Source: Mycobacterium sp.
GTDB taxonomy: Bacteria; Actinomycetota; Actinomycetes; Mycobacteriales; Mycobacteriaceae
Direction of reading: 5' to 3'
Assembly (NCBI GenBank): GCA_016197405.1
Contig: JACPVR010000004.1
Span: forward strand, 310,001 to 374,000
Length of the DNA stretch: 64,000 nt
The notes under the pieces are model-generated. The model searched no databases, had not been told where the DNA came from, and saw only the letters and a program-made list of their open reading frames with translations. A program made the translations under genes and the position numbers. How positions within the stretch are numbered: the first letter of the stretch is position 1; every line of letters starts with the position of its first letter. Shown piece after piece: positions 53,192 to 62,431 of this stretch.

Positions 53192-53935
53192 ATGACCGAC
53201 ACACTCGGCAGCACGCACACCATCGCGGACACCGTCCTGACCATGCCGGTGCGGGTGCGCACGGCCCATCAGCACACCGCCATGTTCGCCGTGGACGCCG
53301 ATGCCGCCCAGCGGATGATCGACTACAGCGGTCTGCGGGTCTGCCGCTTCGGCAGGAACCGCGCGATGGTGGTGCTGATGCTGATGCGCTACGAGGACAC
53401 CGACCTCGGCCAGTACTACGAGTACGGCACCAATGTGATGGTCAATCCGCCCGGCGCTGCGACATCGACGGCCTCCGGTTTGAAAGCCCTGCAATCGGCG
53501 GGTGCCTTCGTCCACCATCTGCCCGTCGATCAGTCCTTCACGCTGGAGGCCGGCCGCACGATCTGGGGTTACCCGAAGGTGCTGGCCGACTTCACCGTTC
53601 GCAACGGCAGCCATTTCGGCTTCGATGTGAGCATCGGTGGACAGTCGGTTATCAGCATGGAATTCAAACCCGGGCTGCCGGTGCCGTCACGGTTCACCTC
53701 CGGCAAGCAGGTGCATTCCACGTACTCGCACCTCGACGGTGTCACCCGCGAAACCGAAGGCGAGATGGTGCTTTCCGGTGTGCGTTACCGGCCGGGCGGT
53801 GTCGCGGTCCGGCTCGGCGAGCATCCGTACGCTGCGGAACTCGCGGCATTGGGCCTGCCGAAGCGTGCACTGTTCTCCAGCTCGGCGGCCAACGTCGATA
53901 TGACGTTCGGCGATGCCCGCCTGATATCGCACTGA
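53192..53935 (+). CDS. Acetoacetate decarboxylase-fold protein (Rv3519-like)
   Basis: 247 aa. The ADC-superfamily block EAGRTIWGYPKVLADF is present with Lys129 at the place of the Schiff-base lysine of acetoacetate decarboxylases. The rest follows Rv3519 in length and position. A decarboxylase or ketone-processing role on a sterol intermediate is possible but unproven. The ATG 53192 start is set by the leaderless promoter. It precedes cyp142 by 36 nt and is probably cotranscribed. Confidence 0.75.
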   Translation: MTDTLGSTHTIADTVLTMPVRVRTAHQHTAMFAVDADAAQRMIDYSGLRVCRFGRNRAMVVLMLMRYEDTDLGQYYEYGTNVMVNPPGAATSTASGLKALQSAGAFVHHLPVDQSFTLEAGRTIWGYPKVLADFTVRNGSHFGFDVSIGGQSVISMEFKPGLPVPSRFTSGKQVHSTYSHLDGVTRETEGEMVLSGVRYRPGGVAVRLGEHPYAAELAALGLPKRALFSSSAANVDMTFGDARLISH

Positions 53936-53971
53936 CCCGATCACCGCCCGATACCCGAGTCTGGGAGAACC

Positions 53972-55183
53972 ATGACAGCAGCCGTTTCCGAAACCGTGTT
54001 GGACGTCGATCTGACCGACGGCACCTTCTATGCCGACGGCGGTGCGCGCGCCGCCTACGCGTGGATGCGGGCCAATCGACCGGTGTTCCGCGACCGCAAC
54101 GGATTGGCGGCCGCGACGACGCATCAGGCGGTGCTCGACGCCGAGCGCAACCCGGAGCTGTTCTCCAGCACCGGTGGCATCAGGCCCGATCAGGGCGGTA
54201 TGCCGTACATGATCGACATGGACGATCCCGCGCACGTGCTGCGGCGCAAGCTCGTCAATTCGGGGTTCACCCGTAAAAGGGTCATGGACAAGGTGCCGTC
54301 CATCGAGCGGTTGTGCGACACCCTGATCGACGGGGTCATCGAACGTGGGGAATGCGATTTCGTCCGCCACATCGCCGCGCCGTTGCCGATGGCGGTGATC
54401 GGGGACATGCTCGGTGTGCTGCCCGAACAGCGCGAGATGTTGCTGAACTGGTCCGACGACCTGGTATGCGGGCTGAGTTCCCATGTCGACGAACTGGTGA
54501 TCCAGAAAGTGATGGAGGCATTCGCCGGCTACACCGCCTTCACGATGGACGTCATCGCGAAGCGTCGTGCCGAACCGACCGAAGATCTGTTCTCCATACT
54601 GGTCAACGCCGAGGTCGACGGTCAGCGGATGTCCGATGACGAGATCGTCATGGAGACGCTGCTCATCCTCATCGGTGGTGACGAGACCACCCGGCACACT
54701 CTGTCCGGAGGAACCGCGCAGCTGCTGCGACATCAGGATCAGTGGTCCAGTCTGGTGGCCGATCCCGAACTGCTGCCCGGCGCGATCGAGGAGATGCTGC
54801 GCTGGACTTCGCCGGTCAAGAACATGTGCCGCACGCTGACTGCCGACACCGAATTCCACGGCACCGAGCTGCGTGCCGGCGAGAAGATCATGCTGATGTT
54901 CGAGTCGGCCAACTTCGACGAGGCGGTATTCGACAACCCCGAGTCCTTCGACATCCGCCGTAATCCGAACAACCACTTGGCTTTCGGCTTCGGCAGCCAT
55001 TTCTGCCTCGGTAACCAGCTGGCCCGCCTTGAGTTGAAGCTGATGCTCACCCGGGTGCTGCAGCGCATGCCCGATCTGCGGCTTGCCGACGACACCGAAT
55101 TGCCGCTTCGCCCGGCGAACTTCGTCAGTGGGCTGGAATCGATGCCGGTGGTCTTCACCCCGGGTGAGAAGCTTCTCGGCTAG
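53972..55183 (+). CDS. cyp142: Cytochrome P450 CYP142
   Basis: 403 aa P450. The heme-binding FGFGSHFCLGNQLA has Cys345 as ligand, the I-helix has IGGDETTRH with the conserved acid and threonines, and EEMLR forms the ExxR motif. CYP142 oxidises the C26/C27 terminal methyl of cholesterol or cholestenone to the carboxylic acid, starting side-chain degradation. The ATG start has GGAG upstream. The order Rv3519-like, cyp142 matches M. tuberculosis Rv3519-Rv3518c, although strands differ. Redox partners are not here. Confidence 0.88.
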   Translation: MTAAVSETVLDVDLTDGTFYADGGARAAYAWMRANRPVFRDRNGLAAATTHQAVLDAERNPELFSSTGGIRPDQGGMPYMIDMDDPAHVLRRKLVNSGFTRKRVMDKVPSIERLCDTLIDGVIERGECDFVRHIAAPLPMAVIGDMLGVLPEQREMLLNWSDDLVCGLSSHVDELVIQKVMEAFAGYTAFTMDVIAKRRAEPTEDLFSILVNAEVDGQRMSDDEIVMETLLILIGGDETTRHTLSGGTAQLLRHQDQWSSLVADPELLPGAIEEMLRWTSPVKNMCRTLTADTEFHGTELRAGEKIMLMFESANFDEAVFDNPESFDIRRNPNNHLAFGFGSHFCLGNQLARLELKLMLTRVLQRMPDLRLADDTELPLRPANFVSGLESMPVVFTPGEKLLG

Positions 55184-55323
55184 CGATTCCGGTGTGGGTG
55201 CCGTCGCGCGGACGAGGCACCTATCGTTTCGAGTCCGTCATCATTTGTTGACGACCCCGAGAAGAGGGCCGCGGATGCGCTCTGGGGCCGGGATCTGTCG
55301 GCGTCGTGCGGCATTCTCCCGTC

Positions 55324-55650
55324 ATGGCAGGCGAACCGCCGTTGTTCAACCCCCCGGAACTCGTGGCGCTGCGTGATGCCGCGCTGGCCGATCTGCAGCG
55401 GCGTATCGAGGCAGCGGACCCGAGGCCCGATGACGGGCCGGATCTGGTACTCGACGACATCTGCAATGGGACGAGCAGGCGGGCGCTCGTCGCAGCTCGC
55501 AAGGATCTTGCGCGGGCGCGCGCACGCTACGACAAATCCGTCGCCGCGGCTCGTGACGCTGGGTTGTCCTGGGCTGAAATCGGTCGCCTCCTTGCGGTAT
55601 CGAAGCAGCAGCTCCATCGCCGGTATGGCGGCCAGACCCGACGGACGTGA
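55324..55650 (+). CDS. Small helix-turn-helix protein of unknown function
   Basis: 108 aa from ATG 55324. The C-terminus reads GLSWAEIGRLLAVSKQQLHRRYG, a convincing helix-turn-helix like those of sigma-factor or AsnC-type regulators, preceded by a coiled helical arm. The N-terminus is acidic and proline-rich. No effector domain is visible. It lies alone between cyp142 and fadD19. Its targets are unknown. It may be a small nucleoid- or promoter-binding protein. Confidence 0.62.
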   Translation: MAGEPPLFNPPELVALRDAALADLQRRIEAADPRPDDGPDLVLDDICNGTSRRALVAARKDLARARARYDKSVAAARDAGLSWAEIGRLLAVSKQQLHRRYGGQTRRT

Positions 55651-55755
55651 GAGCCCGGTCGCCGGTCCCGAGCCATCGGCGATGCATCCCAGTGGCTTCG
55701 GCGACGGGTAATCACCGCAGAGGCGCCAGGCCCACCTGGGCTTTTGGCACGGGAC

Positions 55756-55784
55756 TTGAAAGGAAATGGAACACGTTCTAGTTT
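55756..55784 (+). promoter_or_regulatory. KstR-controlled leaderless promoter of fadD19
   Basis: TTGAAA (55756-55761), a 17-nt spacer and TAGTTT (55779-55784), then 6 nt to GTG 55791. The KstR box TGGAACACGTTCTA (55767-55780) fills the spacer and touches the -10, so repression by occlusion is expected. Confidence 0.85.
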
Positions 55785-55790
55785 GATTCC

Positions 55791-57443
55791 GTGGCTCTCA
55801 ACATCGCTGACCTCGCCGAGCACGCCATCGACGCCGTGCCGGACCGAGTGGCCCTGATCTGTGGCGACCAAAAGCTGACCTACGCCCAGCTCGAGGAAAA
55901 GGCCAACCGGTTCGCGCACTATCTCCTCGATCAGGGCGTCAAGAAGGACGACAAGGTCGGGCTGTACTGCCGCAACCGCATCGAGATCGTGATCGCGATG
56001 CTCGGCATCGTCAAGGCCGGCGCCATCCTCGTCAACGTCAACTTCCGCTACGTCGAGGGCGAACTGCGTTACCTGTTCGACAACTCCGACATGGTCGCCC
56101 TGGTACACGAGCGCCGGTATGCCGACCGCGTCGTCAACGTGCTGCCGGAAACCCCGAAGGTCAAGACCATCCTGGTCGTCGAGGACGGCACCGACGACGA
56201 CTACCAGCGCTACGGTGGTGTGGAATTCGAGGCCGCACTGGCCCAGGGTTCACCGGAGCGGGATTTCGGCCCGCGCAGCGAGGACGACATCTACCTGCTC
56301 TACACCGGTGGCACCACCGGATTCCCCAAGGGCGTCATGTGGCGCCACGAGGACATCTACCGAGTGTTGTTCGGCGGCACCGACTTCGCCACCGGCGAGC
56401 CCATTGCCGACGAATACGATCTGTCCAAGCAGGCCGCGGCGAACCCGCCGATGATCCGTCTGCCGATCCCGCCCATGATCCACGGCGCCACCCAATCGGC
56501 GACCTGGATGGCATTGTTCTCCGGTCAAACGGTGGTCTTGACGCCGGAATTCAACGCCGACGAAGTGTGGCGGATGATCCACGAGCACAAGGTCAATCTG
56601 CTGTTCTTCACCGGCGACGCGATGGCCCGACCGCTGCTGGACGCCTTACTGGCCCACCAGGAGGCCGGTAACGAATACGACCTGTCCTCGCTGTTCCTGT
56701 TGGCGAGCACCGCGGCGCTGTTCTCGACGAGCATCAAAGAAAAATTCCTCGAACTGCTGCCCAACCGCGTCATCACCGACTCCATCGGATCGTCGGAGAC
56801 CGGCTTCGGCGGCACCAGCATCGTCGCAAAAGGCCAGTCGCACACCGGCGGACCACGCGTCACCATCGACAAGAACACCGTGGTGCTCGACGAGGACGGT
56901 AACGAGGTGGTCCCCGGGTCCGGCGTGCGCGGCATCATCGCCAAACGCGGTCACATCCCGGTCGGCTATTTCAAGGACGAGAAGAAGACCGCGGAGACCT
57001 TCCAGACCATCAATGGTGTGCGGTACGCGATTCCGGGCGATTACGCCGAGGTCGAAGCCGACGGCAGTGTCACGATGCTGGGCCGCGGCTCGGTGTCGAT
57101 CAATTCCGGCGGCGAGAAGATCTATCCCGAAGAGGTCGAGGCCGCGCTCAAGGGCCATCCGGACGTGTTCGACGCACTCGTCGTCGGTGTGCCCGACGAG
57201 CGCTTCGGTCAGCATGTCGCCGCGGTGGTGGCGCCTCGCGAGGGCACCAGGCCGACGCTGGCCGAACTCGACGCCTTCGTCCGCAACGAGATCGCGGGGT
57301 ACAAGGTTCCGCGCAGCCTCTGGCTCGTCGACGAGGTCAAGCGCTCCCCGGCCGGCAAACCGGACTATCGGTGGGCCAAAGACACCACCGAGGAACGACC
57401 GGCCGACGATGTCCACGCCAAGCACGCAGGAGCCGCATCATGA
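55791..57443 (+). CDS. fadD19: Steroid side-chain acyl-CoA synthetase
   Basis: 550 aa ANL enzyme. LLYTGGTTGFPKGVMWRHED is the phosphate loop, SIGSSETGFGG follows, and the C-terminus has GRGSVSINSGGEKIYPEEVE and a final lysine in RSPAGKPDYRWAK. FadD19 activates the C24/C27 side-chain acids of sterols to CoA esters, needed for C24-branched sterols. The start GTG 55791 is fixed by the leaderless promoter. The stop overlaps the next gene by 4 nt (ATGA). The name rests on the gene order (Rv3515c) and sequence type. Confidence 0.85.
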   Translation: MALNIADLAEHAIDAVPDRVALICGDQKLTYAQLEEKANRFAHYLLDQGVKKDDKVGLYCRNRIEIVIAMLGIVKAGAILVNVNFRYVEGELRYLFDNSDMVALVHERRYADRVVNVLPETPKVKTILVVEDGTDDDYQRYGGVEFEAALAQGSPERDFGPRSEDDIYLLYTGGTTGFPKGVMWRHEDIYRVLFGGTDFATGEPIADEYDLSKQAAANPPMIRLPIPPMIHGATQSATWMALFSGQTVVLTPEFNADEVWRMIHEHKVNLLFFTGDAMARPLLDALLAHQEAGNEYDLSSLFLLASTAALFSTSIKEKFLELLPNRVITDSIGSSETGFGGTSIVAKGQSHTGGPRVTIDKNTVVLDEDGNEVVPGSGVRGIIAKRGHIPVGYFKDEKKTAETFQTINGVRYAIPGDYAEVEADGSVTMLGRGSVSINSGGEKIYPEEVEAALKGHPDVFDALVVGVPDERFGQHVAAVVAPREGTRPTLAELDAFVRNEIAGYKVPRSLWLVDEVKRSPAGKPDYRWAKDTTEERPADDVHAKHAGAAS

Positions 57444-58558
57444 GAACAGATCTCTGCGACCGGTTCGGGATCGAATACCCGATCTTCGTCTTCACTCCCT
57501 CGGAGAAGGTGGCCGCCGCGGTCACCCGGGCAGGCGGCCTCGGGGTGTTGGGCTGTGTGCGGTTCAACGATGCCGACGACCTGGAGAACGTCCTGCAGTG
57601 GATGGACGCCAACACCGACGGTAAGCCGTACGGCGTCGACATCGTGATGCCTGCCAAGGTGCCCACCGAGGGCACGTCGGTCGATATCAACAAGCTGATC
57701 CCGCAGAACCACCGCGACTTCGTCGACAAGACGCTGGCCGACCTGGGTGTGCCGCAACTGCCCGAGGACGAGGCCCGCAGCGAGGGCGTCCTGGGCTGGC
57801 TGCATTCGGTGGCCCGCAGCCATGTCGAGGTTGCGCTCAAGCATCCGATCAAGCTGATCGCCAACGCGCTGGGATCGCCGCCCAAAGATGTCATCGACCA
57901 GGTACACGCCGCCGGAGTTCCGGTTGCTGCGCTCGCCGGCTCCGCCAAGCACGCGCAACGGCATATCGAGAACGGCGTCGACATCATCGTCGCGCAGGGC
58001 CATGAGGCCGGTGGCCACACCGGTGAGATCGGTTCGATGGTGCTCTGGCCCGAGATCGTCGATGCGGCCGGCGACACCGCGGTGCTCGCCGCGGGCGGTA
58101 TCGGTACCGGCCGTCAGGTGGCAGCGGCTCTGGCCCTCGGCGCGCAGGGTGTCTGGATGGGTTCGGCATTCCTGACCGCCGCCGAGTACGACCTCGGTGT
58201 GCGCACCGAGGCCGGCACCTCGGTGATTCAGCAGGCGCTGCTGGCGGCCAACTCCGGCGACACCGTGCGCAGGCGGATCTACACCGGTAAGCCGGCCCGG
58301 CTGCTCAAGAGCCGCTGGACCGATGCCTGGGACGCCGAGGGTGCTCCCGAGCCGTTGCCGATGCCGCTGCAGAACATCCTGGTCAGCGAAGCCCACCAGC
58401 GTATGAGCGAGTCTTCGGATCCGACCACGGTCGCGATGCCGGTCGGCCAGATCGTGGGACGGATGAACGAGATCCGCCCGGTCGCCGACATCATCGCCGA
58501 GTTGGTCAGCGGTTTCGAGGCCGCCACAACAAGGCTCGACGGTATCCGCGGACGCTGA
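57440..58558 (+). CDS. Nitronate monooxygenase-like FMN enzyme
   Basis: 372 aa TIM-barrel protein of the NMO/2-nitropropane dioxygenase family. The conserved VTRAGGLGVLGC, GVDIIVAQGHEAGGHTGEIG (phosphate and FMN region) and AAGGIGTGRQVAAALALGAQGVWMG are present. Mycobacterial members such as Rv3553 belong to sterol gene sets and may be enoyl-CoA-type reductases, so nitronate oxidation is doubtful. It is coupled to fadD19 by ATGA and probably under its KstR promoter. Confidence 0.82.
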   Translation: MRTDLCDRFGIEYPIFVFTPSEKVAAAVTRAGGLGVLGCVRFNDADDLENVLQWMDANTDGKPYGVDIVMPAKVPTEGTSVDINKLIPQNHRDFVDKTLADLGVPQLPEDEARSEGVLGWLHSVARSHVEVALKHPIKLIANALGSPPKDVIDQVHAAGVPVAALAGSAKHAQRHIENGVDIIVAQGHEAGGHTGEIGSMVLWPEIVDAAGDTAVLAAGGIGTGRQVAAALALGAQGVWMGSAFLTAAEYDLGVRTEAGTSVIQQALLAANSGDTVRRRIYTGKPARLLKSRWTDAWDAEGAPEPLPMPLQNILVSEAHQRMSESSDPTTVAMPVGQIVGRMNEIRPVADIIAELVSGFEAATTRLDGIRGR

Positions 58559-58583
58559 CCGGGGGCGGGCTTACAGTCGTGGC

Positions 58584-60152
58584 GTGACAACTGCCAACGG
58601 AGCCCGTGCACTCATCAGCACCTTGGTCGACAACGGGGTCGACGTCTGCTTCGCCAATCCCGGAACCTCGGAGATGCATTTCGTCGCCGCACTCGACGGG
58701 GTGCCACAGATGCGCGCCGTGCTGGCCCTCTTCGAAGGTGTCGCCACCGGAGCTGCCGACGGCTATGCGCGGATGACCGGCAAGCCCGCGGCCGTGCTGT
58801 TGCACCTGGGACCCGGACTGGGCAACGGCCTGGCGAACCTGCACAACGCTCGTCGTGCACATGTTCCGATGGTCGTGGTGGTCGGTGACCACGCCACCTA
58901 TCACAAGAAGTACGACGCCCCACTGGAATCCGATATCGACGCCCTCGCCGGCACGGTGTCGGGCTGGGTGCGCCGCACCGCGCGGGTCGAGGATGTCAGC
59001 GCCGATGCCTTGGCGGCCATCGACGCCAGCCGGGCCGGTGCGATCTCGACACTGATACTGCCCGCCGACGTCTCGTGGACCGAATATGCCGAGCAGTCCG
59101 CCCCGGAGCCCGGCACGCCGGCACCTGACGAGGATCCCAGCGCAATCGTCGAGCGGGCTGCCGAAATTCTGCGGGGCACGAAACGCACCGTCATCATGGT
59201 CGGCGGTGACGCCACCGGTGAGCGCGGTCTGGCAGCGGCGGCGCGACTGGCCGAAGCCACCGGCGCTCAGCTGCTGTGTGAGACGTTTCCGACCCGGCTG
59301 CGGCGCGGTGCCGGCATCCCGCCCATCGAGCGGTTGGCCTACCTCGCCGAGGCCGCCGAAGCACAGCTGGCCGGTACCGAACAGCTCATCCTGGCGGGTG
59401 CGGTATCGCCGGTATCTTTCTTCGCCTATCCGGGCAAGGCCAGTGACCTTGTGCCCCAGGGCGCTTCGGTTTTCACGCTGGCCGGCCACCACGGCGCCGC
59501 CGACGCGCTCACCGCACTGGCCGATCGGATCGCGCCGGGCACCACCGCACCGACAGCTCCGGCGGCACGGCCCGAGCTCCCCGCCGGGCCATTGTCGGCG
59601 GCCGCGGTCGCCACCGTCGTCGGGGCGGTCCTGCCCGAAGACGCGATCATCGTCGACGAGGCCAACACCTCCGGACTGCTGCTGCCCGCGGCGACCGCGG
59701 GAGCGCCCGCGCACGACGTATTGACGCTGACCGGTGGCGCGATCGGCTACGGCATGCCGACCGCGATCGGCGCCGCCATCGCCGCGCCCCACCGTCGGGT
59801 GCTGTCGCTACAAGCCGACGGGTCGGCGATGTACACGGTGTCGGCGTTGTGGACCCAGGCCAGGGAGAACCTGGACATCACCACGGTCATCTACAACAAC
59901 CGCGCATACGACATCCTGAGGATCGAACTGCAACGCGTCGGCGCCGAAAGCGCCGACGCACCGGGTCCGAAAGCCTCCTCACTGCTCGACTTGAGCCGTC
60001 CGGCAATCGATTTCGCCCAGATCGCGCAGGGCATGGGGGTACCCGCGCGGCACGCACACACCGTCGAAGAGTTCACCGACGCGTTGGCGTGGGCATTCGC
60101 CGAACCCGGACCACACCTGATCGACGCCGTGGTGCCGCCGCTGATCGGTTGA
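58584..60152 (+). CDS. ilvX: Thiamine diphosphate enzyme, acetolactate-synthase-like (IlvX type)
   Basis: 522 aa with the three-domain ThDP fold. The catalytic Glu is E51 in LALFEGVATGAADGYARM, the pyrophosphate-binding motif is LQADGSAMYTVSALWTQ with Asn downstream (IYNNRAY), and GTGGA-like loops close the site. Similar to M. tuberculosis IlvX (Rv3509c), which lies in the same wider sterol region. The substrate is unknown; C-C bond cleavage or ligation of 2-keto acids is the family theme. The GTG start is 26 nt after the previous stop. Confidence 0.8.
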   Translation: MTTANGARALISTLVDNGVDVCFANPGTSEMHFVAALDGVPQMRAVLALFEGVATGAADGYARMTGKPAAVLLHLGPGLGNGLANLHNARRAHVPMVVVVGDHATYHKKYDAPLESDIDALAGTVSGWVRRTARVEDVSADALAAIDASRAGAISTLILPADVSWTEYAEQSAPEPGTPAPDEDPSAIVERAAEILRGTKRTVIMVGGDATGERGLAAAARLAEATGAQLLCETFPTRLRRGAGIPPIERLAYLAEAAEAQLAGTEQLILAGAVSPVSFFAYPGKASDLVPQGASVFTLAGHHGAADALTALADRIAPGTTAPTAPAARPELPAGPLSAAAVATVVGAVLPEDAIIVDEANTSGLLLPAATAGAPAHDVLTLTGGAIGYGMPTAIGAAIAAPHRRVLSLQADGSAMYTVSALWTQARENLDITTVIYNNRAYDILRIELQRVGAESADAPGPKASSLLDLSRPAIDFAQIAQGMGVPARHAHTVEEFTDALAWAFAEPGPHLIDAVVPPLIG

Positions 60153-60192
60153 TCTGTCCGATTTGTTCACGACTGTCGCCGCGCCCGCGCCC

Positions 60193-60198
60193 TACCGT
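60193..60198 (+). promoter_or_regulatory. -10 element of the VOC gene at 60205
   Basis: TACCGT (TANNNT), 6 nt before ATG 60205. It fits a leaderless transcript and decides the start over an in-frame codon at 60163. Confidence 0.55.
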
Positions 60199-60204
60199 CG
60201 GGTC

Positions 60205-60600
60205 ATGGATATTCGACTCAGAACAACCGCCATCGAGATCGTCGCGGCCGACCTTGCTGCAACGCTACGGTTCTACCGGCTGCTGGGTCTGCCCATCGGC
60301 GACCACGACGGCCCACACGTCGAGGTGGACCTGCCCGGCGGAAACACGCTGCTGTTCGACACCGAGGACACCATCGCCGGAATGCATCAGGGTTGGACAC
60401 CGCCGACCGGCCCCGGCCGAGTCACCATCGCGTTCGGGCTGGACTCTCCCGGCGACGTCGATGCATTGTTCGGCACGATCGTCGGTGCGGGCCACCGCGG
60501 CAGCCTGGAACCCTTCGACGCGCCGTGGGGCCAGCGCTACGCCAGCGTCGTCGATCCCGACGGCACCACCGTCGACCTGTTCGCCCCACTGCCCGGCTGA
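60205..60600 (+). CDS. VOC-family (glyoxalase-like) protein
   Basis: 131 aa VOC protein with paired beta-alpha-beta-beta-beta modules (IEIVAADLAATLRFYRLLGL; YASVVDPDGTTVDLFAPL). It starts near the end of the ThDP enzyme gene but has its own promoter. It might act as a lyase, isomerase or resistance protein. No substrate can be read. The 3' end overlaps the convergent AraC gene by 64 nt. Confidence 0.75.
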   Translation: MDIRLRTTAIEIVAADLAATLRFYRLLGLPIGDHDGPHVEVDLPGGNTLLFDTEDTIAGMHQGWTPPTGPGRVTIAFGLDSPGDVDALFGTIVGAGHRGSLEPFDAPWGQRYASVVDPDGTTVDLFAPLPG

Positions 60601-61292
60601 GCCAGGTCCGACACCGCGAGCCCGGCGAACTCCCGGACCTCGCGATGCAGATGTGGCTGGTCTGCGTAGCCGGCCCACACCGCGGCATCCGCCGGTGGCG
60701 TGCCGGCACGCAGCAGGGCAACGGCGCGGCGGAAGCGCAGCACACGGCGCAGCGTCGCGGGTCCGTAACCGTAAACCGCAGCGCATTGGCGCTGCACCGT
60801 GCGTGCCGACCAGCCGATCTCGTCGGCCACGGAGCTGACGGCGGCACCGTGCGCCAGCCGATCGGTCACCCGAGCCAGCTGTGGAACCGACCAGGGCGAT
60901 GTCTCCCCGGCACCGTCGGCGTTCCTCAACAGGGCGACAGCGGCGGTGCCGAGTGAACGCTCGGTGATATCGGCACGTAGTTCACGAAGCGGGACCCTGA
61001 TATTGCGCAGTTCGGCAGCGGGCACACCGAGCAGACGCGGTAATGCGCCGGGCCGGAACCGGATACCGCGGGCGAGGTTGCCGCACTGCTCACTGATATG
61101 CGCCGTGGTGTCCGGACCGGCGACCAGGATCGTGCCGTCGACCGCGACGAGATCCATGCAGCCGTCGGGCAGGATGTGCCCGCGGCGCGGCCCTTGCGCC
61201 GTCCATAGGCATTCCGCCAGCTCGCGCAGCGGCGCCGGTGCCCGCACCTGCTGGAAGCTCATCTCTTCGACGGTAGCCGGGGTGGCCGGCAT
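60537..61292 (-). CDS. AraC-family transcriptional regulator
   Basis: 251 aa. The C-terminal region (about 140-240) contains two helix-turn-helix motifs (AVSSVADEIGWSARTVQRQCAAVYG; PADAAVWAGYADQPHLHREVREF, read in parts), the AraC pattern, and the N-terminal domain (HILPDGCMDLVAVDG) resembles DUF6597-type sensor domains. It starts at 61292 (ATG) or 61262. It directly follows the second kshA-type gene (5 nt gap) on the same strand, so it may be in that operon and regulate it. Confidence 0.78.
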   Translation of the reverse strand: MPATPATVEEMSFQQVRAPAPLRELAECLWTAQGPRRGHILPDGCMDLVAVDGTILVAGPDTTAHISEQCGNLARGIRFRPGALPRLLGVPAAELRNIRVPLRELRADITERSLGTAAVALLRNADGAGETSPWSVPQLARVTDRLAHGAAVSSVADEIGWSARTVQRQCAAVYGYGPATLRRVLRFRRAVALLRAGTPPADAAVWAGYADQPHLHREVREFAGLAVSDLAQPGSGANRSTVVPSGSTTLA

Positions 61293-61297
61293 TCGGG

Positions 61298-62428
61298 TCA
61301 GCCGTTGGTCGGGACCCGGTTGGCGAGGTTGTGCTGGACCTCAAGCTGCCAGATGTCGTAGGCATGCGTGGTGTCGACCTCCTGCTCGAAACGGTCGGTC
61401 ATCTCGGGGGTGACGTCGGCCGCGTCGACATAGAACTGCTCGTACCAGCGCCGGTGCTGGTACACCGCGCCGTCCTCCTCGGTGAGCAGCGGGTTGTCGA
61501 TCCGGGTCTTGTTCTTCCAGATCTCGACGTCTTCCAGAAAGCCGTCACCGAACGACCGGTTCATCGCGGCGGCGAGTTTGGCGGCCTTGTCCGACGGTAG
61601 GCCGGGCATCTCCTGAACCGCGACACCCCATTGCAGCCGGAACGAGTTGTGACTGACCGGGTAGTGGCAGTTGATCAGCGCCACCTCGACGGTGAAATCG
61701 GGGGCCAGGTCGTTGTGCAGCCAGTTGATCATGTACGCCGGGCCGAAGTAGGTCGCCTCGGAACGTAAATAGGTTCCGTCCCAGAGTTTTTCGGGATTTG
61801 GTGTGTAGTCCGGGCGGGGCTTGGACTCCATGAACTGGCTGGCGGTGTGACCCTCGATGACGTTCTTGAAGAATGTGGGATAGGCGTGGTGGATGTAGAA
61901 GAAATGCGCCATGTCGACGTTGTTGTCGACGATCTCGCGACAATGGGCGCCTTCGATGAGGATCGAGCTCCACTGCCACGGCGACCAGCGGCCCTCGTCG
62001 TAGCCTTCGATCGTCGGCGGGGTGAGTTCGGGTGCCGGCGTCGACCCTTCGGGATCGTGCCACACCAGCAGCTGTCCGTTGACCTCGTCGGTGAGCCAAC
62101 TGCGGGTCCGTGCCAGCCGCGGTGTGCGCTTGGCGTAGGGCACCAGCTTGCATTTGCCGTCACCGCCCCAGCGCCAGTCATGGAACGGGCACGCGATGGC
62201 GTCGCCCTTGACGGTGCCCTGCGACAGGTCGCCACCCATATGGCGGCAGTAGCCGTCCAAAACCTGCAGTGCACCTTCGGAATCCGCGAACACCACGAGT
62301 TTGGTCCCGAACGCGTCGATACCGTGTGGTTGACCGTCGCGGAAATCCTCGGCCAGACCCAGACAGTGCCAACCGCGGGCGAACCGGGTCATCGGCGCGC
62401 CGGTGTCGATCTCGCGGATATCGCTCAT
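61298..62428 (-). CDS. Second KshA-type Rieske oxygenase
   Basis: 376 aa, closely similar to KshA at 45546-46742 over the full length. The 2Fe-2S ligands are C61, H63, C80 and H83, and the iron site has H175 and H180 in VDMAHFFYIHH. The C-terminal linker and tail are shorter. It should be a 3-ketosteroid 9alpha-hydroxylase with a different substrate range (KshA isozymes are known in rhodococci). No KstR box precedes it. It lies 3 nt after the KstD-like gene and before the AraC gene. Confidence 0.87.
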   Translation of the reverse strand: MSDIREIDTGAPMTRFARGWHCLGLAEDFRDGQPHGIDAFGTKLVVFADSEGALQVLDGYCRHMGGDLSQGTVKGDAIACPFHDWRWGGDGKCKLVPYAKRTPRLARTRSWLTDEVNGQLLVWHDPEGSTPAPELTPPTIEGYDEGRWSPWQWSSILIEGAHCREIVDNNVDMAHFFYIHHAYPTFFKNVIEGHTASQFMESKPRPDYTPNPEKLWDGTYLRSEATYFGPAYMINWLHNDLAPDFTVEVALINCHYPVSHNSFRLQWGVAVQEMPGLPSDKAAKLAAAMNRSFGDGFLEDVEIWKNKTRIDNPLLTEEDGAVYQHRRWYEQFYVDAADVTPEMTDRFEQEVDTTHAYDIWQLEVQHNLANRVPTNG

Positions 62429-62431
62429 GAG

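Noticed and set aside
53687..55000. Long minus-strand open frame opposite cyp142
   Set aside because: Antisense to a well supported P450 gene with no homology signs.
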